From IMG/VR virus record IMGVR_UViG_3300044577_000012, positions 1-38,039 of that record: a DNA stretch of 38,039 bases, one strand, 5' to 3'. The notes beneath the pieces were generated by a model. The model searched no databases, was not told where the DNA came from, and worked only from the letters and a program-made list of their open reading frames with translations. This document shows, in pieces, positions 22,525-31,062 of the stretch. This DNA is from a virus. The position numbers and the translations under genes are program-made. Every line of letters begins with the position of its first letter. Position 1 is the stretch's first letter.

Positions 22525-22865
22525 TACATCTTTCCATTATGAATTAGAGAATAATGATTTCCATCGTTCTCACCGGGTTCTCCTGGATGATCATCTTTAT
22601 CCCAGTTACCACCCCAACGACAAAGTTCATGACGGGATTCCCACTTTTCCCCACTTTCAAGATGATCATTAGTTTCAGTTAGATACTTACTATCTTTAAA
22701 TAAGTTAATATCACCAGCTAACTTAATATAATGATTGCTACCTTCTCTATGACCATCATGTGCGAACACATCGCCTAGCCGTACAGAATATCCTTGCTCG
22801 TACAGCCAGACTATATGCTCTGCAAACAGTATTGCAAAAAGTTCTTGTTTTTCTCCCAACCTCAT
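22524..22865 (-). CDS. M15-family peptidase, probable endolysin
   Basis: The 113-residue product has the zinc-site pattern of M15 L-Ala-D-Glu or D-Ala-D-Ala peptidases: GSNHYIKLAGDINLF with His45 and Asp52, later RWGGNW, and His104 in NHYSLIHNGKM. It would cut peptidoglycan cross-linking peptides at lysis. The first codon is the ATG at 22865, overlapping the previous stop in ATGA; a further upstream TTG at 22874 is unlikely. It has no signal peptide, so it needs a holin; the next gene encodes a membrane protein. The pair lies in the middle of virion genes. Confidence 0.85.
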   Translation of the reverse strand: MRLGEKQELFAILFAEHIVWLYEQGYSVRLGDVFAHDGHREGSNHYIKLAGDINLFKDSKYLTETNDHLESGEKWESRHELCRWGGNWDKDDHPGEPGENDGNHYSLIHNGKM

Positions 22866-23605
22866 AATGGCCAATCTCCAGCTACTGTTGATCTAACAAA
22901 CGGATCATCATAACCTCTAGAGCCTTGAGATATATCTTGAGGGAATTTAACACCAGCCATTGCTTCATCAATGCTTTCGGCATCTTCCATAAGAGCATCC
23001 TTTGCTAATCCTCGATATATGCCAAAGAAGTCTTTAGCTTTATCCGTTCTACCTAAACTCCAGTAAGCATAACTTAAAGATAGATTAATAATTAAATCAT
23101 CTACATTCTCTAAATCAATAGGATTTCCTTCACCTGTAACACTTGCTTTCTTTGGCCATCTACTTAATCGTATTTGAAGAGTATATACTATATCAGGTAC
23201 TTTCCATAATTCAAACTTATTATTCTCCCAAACTGTATAATGAGTAGGCCAACCTCTAGCCCAAAATTCAGGTTCCGGTATTACTTCGTCCCATCTTCTT
23301 GTAAGAACTTTAGTTAGCTTACCTGCTAATGTTTCATCATTAGGTGCAAATCTTCTAAGAGAATATATCTTCCTAATCCTTGCATCAGTCAGAGTTGGAA
23401 AGGTAATAATCTTATCATCTGCTGCTACCGATGTTATAGGAGTAGTAGTAGATTCTATCTGTCTAAGCTCATCGAAATCTTTTAACCTTGCCAGTCTAAG
23501 CTGTGCAAGATCAACAATATTATTCATCCTGGTATCTAAGTCAGCTCTGCCGCCTAGACCTTGCTTAATCTCTGTCTTAAGATCTGCTAAAGTTAAAAGA
23601 CTCAT
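22862..23605 (-). CDS. Head-to-tail adaptor protein
   Basis: The 247-residue product begins MSLLTLADLKTEIKQGLGG, a helical start typical of phage adaptor/connector proteins (gp4-like and similar), followed by a mixed segment with YTVWENNKFELWKVPD and a helical C-terminal part. It lies after capsid and decoration genes, the usual position for the protein that joins portal and tail. No enzyme motif is seen. A hairpin with T-rich tail upstream may lower its expression relative to capsid. Confidence 0.65.
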   Translation of the reverse strand: MSLLTLADLKTEIKQGLGGRADLDTRMNNIVDLAQLRLARLKDFDELRQIESTTTPITSVAADDKIITFPTLTDARIRKIYSLRRFAPNDETLAGKLTKVLTRRWDEVIPEPEFWARGWPTHYTVWENNKFELWKVPDIVYTLQIRLSRWPKKASVTGEGNPIDLENVDDLIINLSLSYAYWSLGRTDKAKDFFGIYRGLAKDALMEDAESIDEAMAGVKFPQDISQGSRGYDDPFVRSTVAGDWPL

Positions 23606-23610
23606 AGTTT

Positions 23611-23635
23611 AAAATGAGGGAGTTTTTACACTCCC
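23611..23635 (-). terminator. Weak terminator after capsid and decoration genes
   Basis: On the minus strand GGGAGT (23635-23630) pairs with ACTCCC (23623-23618) around a six-base loop, followed by TCATTTT. The hairpin sits in the 43-base gap after the decoration gene. A partly effective terminator here would allow more capsid than adaptor to be made. Confidence 0.5.
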
Positions 23636-23648
23636 CCACTCATTCTCC

Positions 23649-24131
23649 TTACCAAGGGCAATCTAACAAAACAATAAATGCTGAGGCATCAAGAGCTATT
23701 GCAGAAATATTACCGTTAATAGCTCCTGTAACTACAACATCAAGAGTGCCGTCACCGGCTCCAACAGAAGTTAATAAATCACCATCAAGACCTGCGGTTA
23801 GAGCAGAATTAAGAACTGCTACACCCTTAATCTGAATCCAACCGAACTCAGTGTCGGCAATAACTGCCTGTAAAACACCAGCAGTAATAACTCCATCAGA
23901 TACATCCATAGTAACATCAGCTGCTGAATCAATCACAACAGCATTATCACCATGATATACTACAACTTCATCTGCAACAGCAGCTACAACGCCTGTTCCT
24001 GCATTATAAGAAACATACTTGTAGATCTTTGCGCCTTCAAAACGAATTACACCAATACCTTCAAGATCACTTGCGTTAGTATCAGTTAGCTTGGTAATGA
24101 AGACTTTTTTCATACTTTCGTTTGTACCCAT
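23649..24131 (-). CDS. Capsid decoration/head fibre protein candidate
   Basis: The 160-residue product is beta-rich with many Val, Ala, Gly and Asp (VVAAVADEVVVYHGDNAVVID; AGVLQAVIADTEFGWIQIKG), without charged helices or catalytic residues. The AGGAGG ribosome site seven bases before the ATG is a perfect Shine-Dalgarno, implying high expression. It follows the capsid gene by 11 bases. This fits a head-decoration protein. Confidence 0.65.
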   Translation of the reverse strand: MGTNESMKKVFITKLTDTNASDLEGIGVIRFEGAKIYKYVSYNAGTGVVAAVADEVVVYHGDNAVVIDSAADVTMDVSDGVITAGVLQAVIADTEFGWIQIKGVAVLNSALTAGLDGDLLTSVGAGDGTLDVVVTGAINGNISAIALDASAFIVLLDCPW

Positions 24132-24142
24132 AATAAGCCCTC

Positions 24143-25117
24143 CTAAGCCATATCGATTGTATGAAGGACACCCTGAACACGGCGACGTGAAGTCGTCATA
24201 GTACAGGCCGTTGCAATTTGCGCAGCTCGGTCATTTACTTGCTCAGGAATCGGTTTCCACTCAGTCATGTCAAAGAACATCATTGGGTCGTAGACAAATC
24301 GTAAGAAAGTAGTATTAAGGAAATAAATCCTCAGACCACAAGCAGGAGACCAAATCATCGGAATACCTTTGAACGTCTGATGATCGAATCCTAACTCTGC
24401 TAGTTTCGTACTGTGTATTTCAAGCTTTGCAAATGCTGCATCTTCATAGTACTCATACGGAATTTGCCCTGCAACAAGAATATCAGGACGATCTTTCATC
24501 CTATTATTCGCGCATTCATTAAGCAAAGTCCGCATTTCATCAACACCTGATGTAGCAAAGGAAACACCAGTTAAATCGTGTAACTGATTTTGCCACCAAG
24601 TATTTGTACTCTGATTGATGCTACCGACAACAGTAGATGAAGTCGGATCATCTTGAACTAAATGCAATAGGCCATCAAAAGCTCCGCCTGCAGCGCCAAC
24701 ATTAGCGAATAGAGTTGTTTCCAACGTATCCACTAATGAATTTTCTGCATTTGAAAGCTTAGCTTCGACTAAAGATAAAATCTTTGTCTTGCCTCTGTTC
24801 ACCTGATCGTCTACGCCAAATCTAACGAGGGGGGCAATAAGGTACCGCCAGTCAAATAGTGCTTCTGTGAGAAACTCACGATCATTTAAACTAACAGTTC
24901 CACCTTTGCCGATGAACTTCACTCCGTCGTTTTTAGCATATTCTAAAGGTTCCAGAATGTGACGGCCGCCGCTCTGTGTTTGAAGCCTACCCTTATCCTT
25001 CATCCAGAACCAGAATGGGGTTGAGTCAAAGATATTATCGACCGCACCACCTTTCATATGTTGCCAGGTAGAAGTATATAGGTTGTCAATCGCTTCAGTT
25101 AACGAATAGACGGGCAT
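24143..25117 (-). CDS. Major capsid protein (HK97-fold expected)
   Basis: The 324-residue product starts MPVYSLTEAIDNLYTSTW, and has an internal segment NDREFLTEALFDWRYLIAPLVRFGVDDQVNRG and a C-terminal WSPACGLRIYFLNTTFLRFVYDP. This sequence type and size resemble phage major capsid proteins of the HK97 fold. It follows a scaffold candidate and precedes a decoration protein, as expected. GGAG precedes the ATG. No N-terminal delta domain or protease is seen, so the scaffold probably acts in trans. The tryptophan-rich surface (WFWMKD, WWQNQ) is noticeable. Confidence 0.8.
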   Translation of the reverse strand: MPVYSLTEAIDNLYTSTWQHMKGGAVDNIFDSTPFWFWMKDKGRLQTQSGGRHILEPLEYAKNDGVKFIGKGGTVSLNDREFLTEALFDWRYLIAPLVRFGVDDQVNRGKTKILSLVEAKLSNAENSLVDTLETTLFANVGAAGGAFDGLLHLVQDDPTSSTVVGSINQSTNTWWQNQLHDLTGVSFATSGVDEMRTLLNECANNRMKDRPDILVAGQIPYEYYEDAAFAKLEIHSTKLAELGFDHQTFKGIPMIWSPACGLRIYFLNTTFLRFVYDPMMFFDMTEWKPIPEQVNDRAAQIATACTMTTSRRRVQGVLHTIDMA

Positions 25118-25142
25118 CTATATTTCTCCGGTTAAAGTAAAC

Positions 25143-25859
25143 TTAACCTTCGCCAAGCTGAGCAAACTCAGGAAAATTCTCTAAAGTATCGTCCCAAGCT
25201 TTATCTGCTGCCTCTTTCTTCGTCAATTTCTCATCGCCCTCAGCCGTCACGCCGCTTGTAGGCATAAAGCCTATATTAAGACCGGGCGGAATCTTATCCT
25301 TATCGTCGCCTTCTTTCTTATGCTTCTCATCCATTTCTGCAGATTTTGTTTCATTTCCTGATCTAGCTAAAGTGTATAGCTGGTTAATAGAAAGCCCTGG
25401 AGTTTTCGTACTAATATCTTTCATCTCTCCAGTCCATTCAATTAAATCTGGATTAGTTACTAATAAAGTTTTAAATTCAGTTTCAACGTCTCTGCTATTT
25501 ATAGTCTCATTAGTCTTATCCAGATCACCTTTTATACCACCTATCTTTTCATCAAGAAGCTTCGCAACCTCTGTCAGAACAAGAGGAACAAGCTGAGAGT
25601 TATCAAGCTCATTGATCGCATCAGGATTAGGTGGCTTATCACCATCAGGCTTTGGTCCTCCTAACTTTCCTGCTTTAATAGTTTCAACTAATGAAGTAAG
25701 ACCCTCATTAGTTTTATCACTTGTAGCTTTCTGTTGCTTCATTAGCAACCCAATACCTGTTATGGCATTGTTTATAGCTACAATAGCAGGATTCTTAGAT
25801 AAGTCAAGATCGTCTTTATCTTTATCCTTATCTTTATCTTTATCTTTTGGATCGGGCAT
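25143..25859 (-). CDS. Scaffolding protein
   Basis: The 238-residue product is hydrophilic, helical and highly charged, begins with a run of Lys-Asp repeats, and ends in a helical acidic tail (AWDDTLENFPEFAQLGEG). Composition and the position directly before the capsid gene are those of phage scaffolds. The frame has two close ATGs; the one at 25859 has AGGAG nine bases upstream, while the first at 25865 is only three bases from it, so 25859 is preferred. The Lys-Asp run comes from a hexanucleotide repeat. Confidence 0.75.
   Translation of the reverse strand: MPDPKDKDKDKDKDKDDLDLSKNPAIVAINNAITGIGLLMKQQKATSDKTNEGLTSLVETIKAGKLGGPKPDGDKPPNPDAINELDNSQLVPLVLTEVAKLLDEKIGGIKGDLDKTNETINSRDVETEFKTLLVTNPDLIEWTGEMKDISTKTPGLSINQLYTLARSGNETKSAEMDEKHKKEGDDKDKIPPGLNIGFMPTSGVTAEGDEKLTKKEAADKAWDDTLENFPEFAQLGEG
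25809..25850. repeat. Hexanucleotide repeat in the scaffold gene
   Basis: About six imperfect units of CTTTAT read on the plus strand (AAAGAT-type units on the coding strand) encode alternating Lys-Asp pairs. Unit number may vary by replication slippage without breaking the frame, changing the length of a charged, probably disordered end of the protein. Confidence 0.7.
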
Positions 25860-25871
25860 CTTCATATGCTC

Positions 25872-26249
25872 CTATTCAGTTACCGCTTCGCTTTTACCTT
25901 TACCTTTTACTTTATCTTTAGCAACCTTCAACATTGCTTCTAAGAGTTTAACACTCTTACTTTCGGCTTTCCTTGCAAGATTTTGAAGACGCTTATCTTC
26001 TTTTTTATGAAAATTCTCATCATCCTTGATATTCTTAGCAGCTTCTCTTGCTTTAGCTTCTCTGGCCATTGCATGACGTTTTACATTATGAGCCCCTCTT
26101 TTTCCTCGATACTCACGTGCAAGTAAGTTCTCTGCAATAGCTAAATTCCTCGGAGATACTCCTACTAAAGAATCTAACTCAACAGTAACTTTATGTTTCG
26201 TCGGCCAGAATCGTATAATCGCTGTCGCTGTCGGCTTTTCGTTACTCAT
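25872..26249 (-). CDS. Basic helical protein, likely scaffold- or capsid-associated
   Basis: The 125-residue product has a beta-rich start (ATAIIRFWPTKHKVTVELDSL) followed by a long, very basic and Ala-rich helical region (ARKAESKSVKLLEAMLKVAKDKVKGKGKS). It could bind nucleic acid or scaffold. The start lies 19 bases after a GTTCAAATTTTGAAC palindrome, so it opens the scaffold-capsid block. No family is recognised. Confidence 0.55.
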   Translation of the reverse strand: MSNEKPTATAIIRFWPTKHKVTVELDSLVGVSPRNLAIAENLLAREYRGKRGAHNVKRHAMAREAKAREAAKNIKDDENFHKKEDKRLQNLARKAESKSVKLLEAMLKVAKDKVKGKGKSEAVTE

Positions 26250-26268
26250 ATGTCACCAATACGATTTT

Positions 26269-26283
26269 GTTCAAATTTTGAAC
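26269..26283. repeat. GTTCAAATTTTGAAC palindrome, copy 3
   Basis: A perfect copy in the 38-base gap between the FmdB-like gene and the basic protein that precedes the scaffold, 19 bases before the start codon at 26249. It marks the boundary between the terminase-portal block and the capsid block. Confidence 0.75.
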
Positions 26284-26287
26284 GCAA

Positions 26288-26590
26288 CTACATATCATCT
26301 TCAATCCACTTAGATATAAGTCCACGTTCACCTAGCCATTCACTGGCATGTACTTTGTCCGTAAACTTCTTATCCACGCCATGTGGAGTAGGAAGCTGTA
26401 TTTCATTCCCCGTCGCTGGGAACGGCTCTTTTGATATAACCATCGAAGGAGCCTTAAAAACCTGTTTCATTGTTCCCGGACATTTGTTACCGCAAAGAAT
26501 TCCGGGAGATATAATATCTTCATGTTGAGATATAGGACATCCTATTGTAAGTTCTTTTTCGCATACATCACATCTCATATCATATAACAT
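26288..26590 (-). CDS. FmdB-like zinc-ribbon protein
   Basis: The 100-residue product starts MLYDMRCDVCEKELTIGCPI with CDVC at residues 7-10 and a later CGNKC, then the segment KQVFKAPSMVISKE. Short zinc ribbon followed by a basic strand is the FmdB pattern, common as a small gene near phage portal genes with no known biochemical role. It begins in a TAATG overlap with the portal stop. Confidence 0.65.
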   Translation of the reverse strand: MLYDMRCDVCEKELTIGCPISQHEDIISPGILCGNKCPGTMKQVFKAPSMVISKEPFPATGNEIQLPTPHGVDKKFTDKVHASEWLGERGLISKWIEDDM

Positions 26591-28302
26591 TAGCTACGTC
26601 CCCCACCGTTAAGTAGTTGTGGAGCTCGTTGATTCACATTCTGAACTAGCTTTCCGAACTGACCAATACCTAAAGGCTGTTCTTGCGAAAGTCCAGCACC
26701 GTTAGGTAATCCTCTCATCATATCATCGAATGCAACTCCATGCATATTATGAAGAAGGTATGCAGTAAGTTTAACTGGATCAATCAACGGATTTAATTTA
26801 AACTGCTCATAAACTAACAAGGCTTTCCTTTCCTTAAGTTCCTTAGTCATAGGTATACTTGTATCAGGATCAACCGAAATCTCATACTTACCACGTTTAA
26901 GCATTGCTGGCTTGAAAGCTACCCAAATAGGTATACCCCCCGGCCCAACGACGTCTATTACCTGCTCTTCTGTCCAGTGTTTAAAGATGATAGTATTTAT
27001 ATCGTGAGTTACTGAAACAAGAATATCAGCAACCATATCTCTTCGTTCATCTACCCTGATTTCACTAGCAGCCTTAACTATCTGAGCCTCAGTTGCGGTT
27101 GGACTTTCCCTACCACCTTGAAACTCTCCAAATTCATTCCTACTAAAGCCTAACGTCTCCCGAACGTCGTCACGTAAACCGGCTTCTGATTGAAATAACT
27201 CAGTTGGTATAGTAGCAGATTGCATAACCTTAACAGCTTGATCTAATGGGCCATCTACCCATACAATCGGTACGACATCGGGGCCAATTAACTTTATAGC
27301 CTCCTCTGGAGTAATTGAGTTTCTTTGTGCTAATATCCTTACAATACTAAGACGTCTGTGATACATCTCCATTGTCTTAACTTCGTTAAGTTGTAATTGC
27401 AAAGGTTCTAACATCTGACTATCTGGAATACCCCAAAATCTCTCATCATCGTCATTAAAGACTAATGTATTTCCAACCTCAATTCCTAAGCGTAAAAACT
27501 CATCATCCTCCATAGCCAATGTATGATCGTTAAGATGAGGGCTAATAATAATCACTTTGCCTGTTTTCTTATCCCTTATTTCATAAAGATCAGCCATTTC
27601 AACAGCATCTCTATGATCTCTCCTACCGACCTCCTGTCTATTAAAACCTGTTGATGCCGATTTAATCTTATCTACATTTGTAAGTCTTTTATCTATCTTC
27701 AAGTCGGTTAGGGGACGTCTAGTTATAAAGCATTCCCACCTCGCATCCTCTCGATTAGCTGTTCCTGCTGGAACTACATATCCACTAACAGGCCATCTAG
27801 CATACCAGGGCATATTCGGCATAACGTCAAAGTTATATTCAACAGATTCCTTTCCCTCATTATATAGGGGAGCCTCTGTTGTACCTACACCTTCTGGACT
27901 AGCATGGAATTGACTTCCGAATCCTAGCTTTCCTATACCGGTACCAAACATAAAGGCATCTTGTACTTGCCGCTTCATATGTTTCTTAAGTTGCATCTGC
28001 CTTATAAGCTTGTTGTCTGTACGTTCGAGGAGCTTAGCAAGTAGGAAACCCTCCACACCTGGTTTTCTGGAAATAACGGATATCGATGGATTTCTAAAAT
28101 AGATCCGGGGAACAACTGTCCGTACCATCTTAAAAAATACGTTGGAGGGTAAAACACCAGGTTTCCACTCACCTCTGTACATATTACGCCACATTCGCCA
28201 TTTTGATTCATAAGCTGCCTCCTTCCTAAAGGCTAGACCTAATCTAATCTGTTGAAGCCACCAAGGTATATCTGGCTTACCACCTTTTTTATATCCTTCC
28301 AC
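26590..28302 (-). CDS. Portal protein
   Basis: The 570-residue product has the features of podovirus portals: a helical N-terminal region with WRMWRNMYRGEWKPG, a wing with DAFMFGTGIGKLGFG, the stem-like segment DSQMLEPLQLQLNEVKTMEMYHRR, and ETLGFSRNEFGEFQGGRESPTATEAQI. It forms the dodecameric DNA channel at the capsid vertex. GTG 28302, sharing its G with the stop of the preceding gene and nine bases after GGAG, is preferred over TTG 28317. It follows the ATP-grasp gene rather than the terminase directly, which is unusual. Confidence 0.85.
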   Translation of the reverse strand: MEGYKKGGKPDIPWWLQQIRLGLAFRKEAAYESKWRMWRNMYRGEWKPGVLPSNVFFKMVRTVVPRIYFRNPSISVISRKPGVEGFLLAKLLERTDNKLIRQMQLKKHMKRQVQDAFMFGTGIGKLGFGSQFHASPEGVGTTEAPLYNEGKESVEYNFDVMPNMPWYARWPVSGYVVPAGTANREDARWECFITRRPLTDLKIDKRLTNVDKIKSASTGFNRQEVGRRDHRDAVEMADLYEIRDKKTGKVIIISPHLNDHTLAMEDDEFLRLGIEVGNTLVFNDDDERFWGIPDSQMLEPLQLQLNEVKTMEMYHRRLSIVRILAQRNSITPEEAIKLIGPDVVPIVWVDGPLDQAVKVMQSATIPTELFQSEAGLRDDVRETLGFSRNEFGEFQGGRESPTATEAQIVKAASEIRVDERRDMVADILVSVTHDINTIIFKHWTEEQVIDVVGPGGIPIWVAFKPAMLKRGKYEISVDPDTSIPMTKELKERKALLVYEQFKLNPLIDPVKLTAYLLHNMHGVAFDDMMRGLPNGAGLSQEQPLGIGQFGKLVQNVNQRAPQLLNGGGRS

Positions 28303-29486
28303 TAGATCACACTCCAACTCTTAAGATTTTGAAAAGTCACTGCTGATCTTCCCTCTAAGTTTGGTAAGTAACTCATTCTAGGAAATTGTACTTCATCAAT
28401 AGTCCTATAGACTCTTCTAGCTGCTTCCCTTACGTCTTGTCCTCTAGCTACTGCTGTATAAATAGGCGCTGTTTCTCCACTCATCATATAGCCAGTTTCA
28501 TCCTTATATACACCATGTAAGAAGATATGTTTTAAATTCCCATCTTCTAGTCCTAAAACAGGTGCTCCATGCATACCCTGGTCTTTGCTTTGTACTTCGA
28601 CTCCAAGTAAATAGTCCATAGACGCATTCATCTCAGATTCGTTCCCAAAAGCAAGCGAGTTCAGAAAATCTCCGGTTGGGGACTTAAGACTCTCCATCAT
28701 CGCGAATATGCACGGAGCAGTTAATCCTATTTCAAATCGATCTACATAAACTTCCTCTGTTTTATCCTCAACTAATAGGTAAGCAGTAACTGAACCTTTA
28801 TAGTCTATAGCTCTTAACCACTTATCTAACGGTTCTATTGTGCGCGCAGTTAGCTTTGTATTATTCTTCTGAGCTAACATAGCAACGGCACCGATTTCCT
28901 TAGAATTTGGTGTTGCATAAAAGAAGGGACGAACCCAATTCAGCCCATTAAACCATCCGATTACATTAACTTCTCTACCTTTCAGTTCCTTTTGCAATAA
29001 GATTTCTTCTCCAATAGGAAGCTGATACATTGCCCAAGCCATCCATTCCTGCCTAGTGCATACGAATAACTTTCTATCGACTTTTATATTATATCTTAAG
29101 AAGGTACCTTCTAGCATTTTTGGTTGAAGTCCTTGCACATCACTATAGACTTCAGTCTTAGGAAAATTGACACCTAAGCGCATACCTAACTGATACTCCT
29201 TAACACAATTACCGTTAAGCATATCAGTCATAGCATTACAGCCAATAATAGGCTTATTGTATGTACTAGCCCTTTTATAAAGGGATGGCCAGTTTCCACA
29301 ATCAGTAACTATGAATTTACACTCCTGTACAGATTTCCATAAATTCATAGATATATCGTAAATACTTCCTCCGGTATGAACCAAAGTTAATACGTCTGAA
29401 TAAACGTCTACACTATGCCCTTCTTGAACCAGCCTCTGTGCTAATCCTAATGCCGAGCCGTCGCGCGTCAAAATTAGAATCTTCAT
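28302..29486 (-). CDS. PurD-like ATP-grasp protein
   Basis: The 394-residue product resembles phosphoribosylamine-glycine ligase: a Rossmann-like start (MKILILTRDGSALGLAQRLVQ), PIIGCNAMTDMLNGN and a linker with LGVNFPKTEVYSD, an ATP-grasp core with EEILLQKELKGREVNVIGWFNG (160-181), and a C-terminal VREAARRVYRTIDEVQFPRMSY like the PurD closing domain. The Glu-x-Asn metal site expected near residue 250 reads VYVDRFEIG instead, so catalysis may differ. ATP-grasp enzymes join a carboxylate to an amine using ATP. Its place between terminase and portal suggests a role in the particle or DNA modification rather than plain purine synthesis; no other purine gene is seen. It overlaps the terminase gene in ATGA. 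Confidence 0.65.
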   Translation of the reverse strand: MKILILTRDGSALGLAQRLVQEGHSVDVYSDVLTLVHTGGSIYDISMNLWKSVQECKFIVTDCGNWPSLYKRASTYNKPIIGCNAMTDMLNGNCVKEYQLGMRLGVNFPKTEVYSDVQGLQPKMLEGTFLRYNIKVDRKLFVCTRQEWMAWAMYQLPIGEEILLQKELKGREVNVIGWFNGLNWVRPFFYATPNSKEIGAVAMLAQKNNTKLTARTIEPLDKWLRAIDYKGSVTAYLLVEDKTEEVYVDRFEIGLTAPCIFAMMESLKSPTGDFLNSLAFGNESEMNASMDYLLGVEVQSKDQGMHGAPVLGLEDGNLKHIFLHGVYKDETGYMMSGETAPIYTAVARGQDVREAARRVYRTIDEVQFPRMSYLPNLEGRSAVTFQNLKSWSVI

Positions 29487-31060
29487 ATTGCTCCCTTATC
29501 CTGTCTTGGTATCGGATATGACCATCCCGACCTATTCTGACCATGCAGATCAGCAATTATTCCCTCCAAACTGAACGGATCGATTATTTTATCAGCTTCA
29601 GCTTGATAACTTTCTTGTGCTAGCATATAACCAGCTCGAGTTGCACCTGTCAAGCCTACAGCCATTCCCATAACTCTATCATCAAAACAACCTGGCTCAG
29701 CCTCAAGCTTACCTGTTGGAGTTTCAGAGAATGTATTAAGCTCCGATCTAAGCAAAGGTGACCTAATGATAAAATCATGTGCAAGTTCGTGGCGGAGATT
29801 ACCGATCATTATAGGTTTACTTTTCGATGTAGTTCGATATCCAAAATTTATGATGTTATCACTTTCATGCTTACTTCTAAATATCAAGTTAAGTGGGTAT
29901 ATAAGTTTAAGTGCAAGTAGTGTAGTAGCACCATAATTATTGGATTCAACTATGACATACGCCATATTCCAGTATGTCGCAATCTCCGCCACTTTTACTG
30001 CTAAATCATCGGGAGCGATATTATCCGCTACCCATTCTCCAACCTGTTCCCATTTAATAAGATCAATTATTTCAATAACACTTCTGTCTTTCTTAACGCC
30101 TCCACTAACGTCTACACCTAGAGCATACTTACTAGGACGATGTTTATAAGCCTCGATCATAACATATTGATATCGGTCTAGGCGTGTCCAATCTGTTGAT
30201 GGTTTATAGTTAACCTTAGTAAATAGTGAATATCCTGTAGTCTGGAAACATTCATCCAGAGTCATTGGATATTCCTGTTGGAACATACGAATATCGTAAT
30301 CTAATTCCTCAAGCTTTTCTCTCCTAAATAGAAGTTGTCCGGGCTTAATTCCATAATCTCTGATAAGTTCTGGCTCTCCAGTCTCCTCATCAAGAGCAGA
30401 CATTATATCATCTGACTCTTCCATAGATACATCGATATTGTATTCTTTAAAATCAAGCCATGAAAGGAAGTGAAGTCTCCAACGATTCTTTCCTTCTGCT
30501 GCTCTGGTGCACATCTTATGATAGAAGTTTCCTACTCCATTACCTGTTGATTCCATTGCTATCTCACCATTACGTGGAACAGCTTGAAATAAACCAGCAG
30601 TTAATTGCTTTGGATCAGGCCAATACGCTACCTCTGAACAGTGTAAATCAGTTATAGTATCACCACGGCCGAACTTTTTCGCACCAGCAGTTCCTATATA
30701 GAACATACTATCTGTCTTAGGAAAGGTTAGTTCATTTCTACTAGCATTCTTAATCTTAGCCTTTGGGCCTCGAATATGATCTAGGTAGTAGTGAACCTTG
30801 TTTAGCATACGCTGAGTACTTTTCTCATCATGAGATATAACAACTGCACGAGTATTTCTTTTACCAAGGCACTTAATTAAATATCTCGCTAAAAACTTAC
30901 TCGAGACTCCCATCTGTCGAGCTTTTGGTATTAAGTCCCTACCAGAAAGCCGAGCATCAACTGCTGCTTGCTGTTCATTGAAGATAAAGTTTACATCATT
31001 ACCTTCCTTATCAGCAATCATAAGGAGATTTTCTATTGCTATTCTTTCTTTAGTAGCCAT
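29483..31060 (-). CDS. Terminase large subunit
   Basis: The 525-residue product has an ATPase with a Walker A variant PKARQMGVSS (45-54) and Walker B DLHCSEVAYW (138-147, acid pair around Asp138 and Glu143), the FQQEYPMTLDECFQTTGYSLF segment, and an RNase H-type nuclease with Asp317 in GVDVSGG, Glu372 in VIVESNN and Asp460/Asp461 in CFDDRVMG. It packages DNA through the portal and cuts the concatemer. It stands 5.6 kb away from the small-subunit candidate, separated by appendage genes. Two bases separate it from the lectin-like fibre gene upstream. Confidence 0.9.
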   Translation of the reverse strand: MATKERIAIENLLMIADKEGNDVNFIFNEQQAAVDARLSGRDLIPKARQMGVSSKFLARYLIKCLGKRNTRAVVISHDEKSTQRMLNKVHYYLDHIRGPKAKIKNASRNELTFPKTDSMFYIGTAGAKKFGRGDTITDLHCSEVAYWPDPKQLTAGLFQAVPRNGEIAMESTGNGVGNFYHKMCTRAAEGKNRWRLHFLSWLDFKEYNIDVSMEESDDIMSALDEETGEPELIRDYGIKPGQLLFRREKLEELDYDIRMFQQEYPMTLDECFQTTGYSLFTKVNYKPSTDWTRLDRYQYVMIEAYKHRPSKYALGVDVSGGVKKDRSVIEIIDLIKWEQVGEWVADNIAPDDLAVKVAEIATYWNMAYVIVESNNYGATTLLALKLIYPLNLIFRSKHESDNIINFGYRTTSKSKPIMIGNLRHELAHDFIIRSPLLRSELNTFSETPTGKLEAEPGCFDDRVMGMAVGLTGATRAGYMLAQESYQAEADKIIDPFSLEGIIADLHGQNRSGWSYPIPRQDKGAI

Positions 31061-31062
31061 AG

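Noticed and set aside
25612-25986. Plus-strand frame opposite the scaffold gene
   Set aside because: Low-complexity antisense of the Lys-Asp repeat; no ribosome site and wrong direction for the arm.
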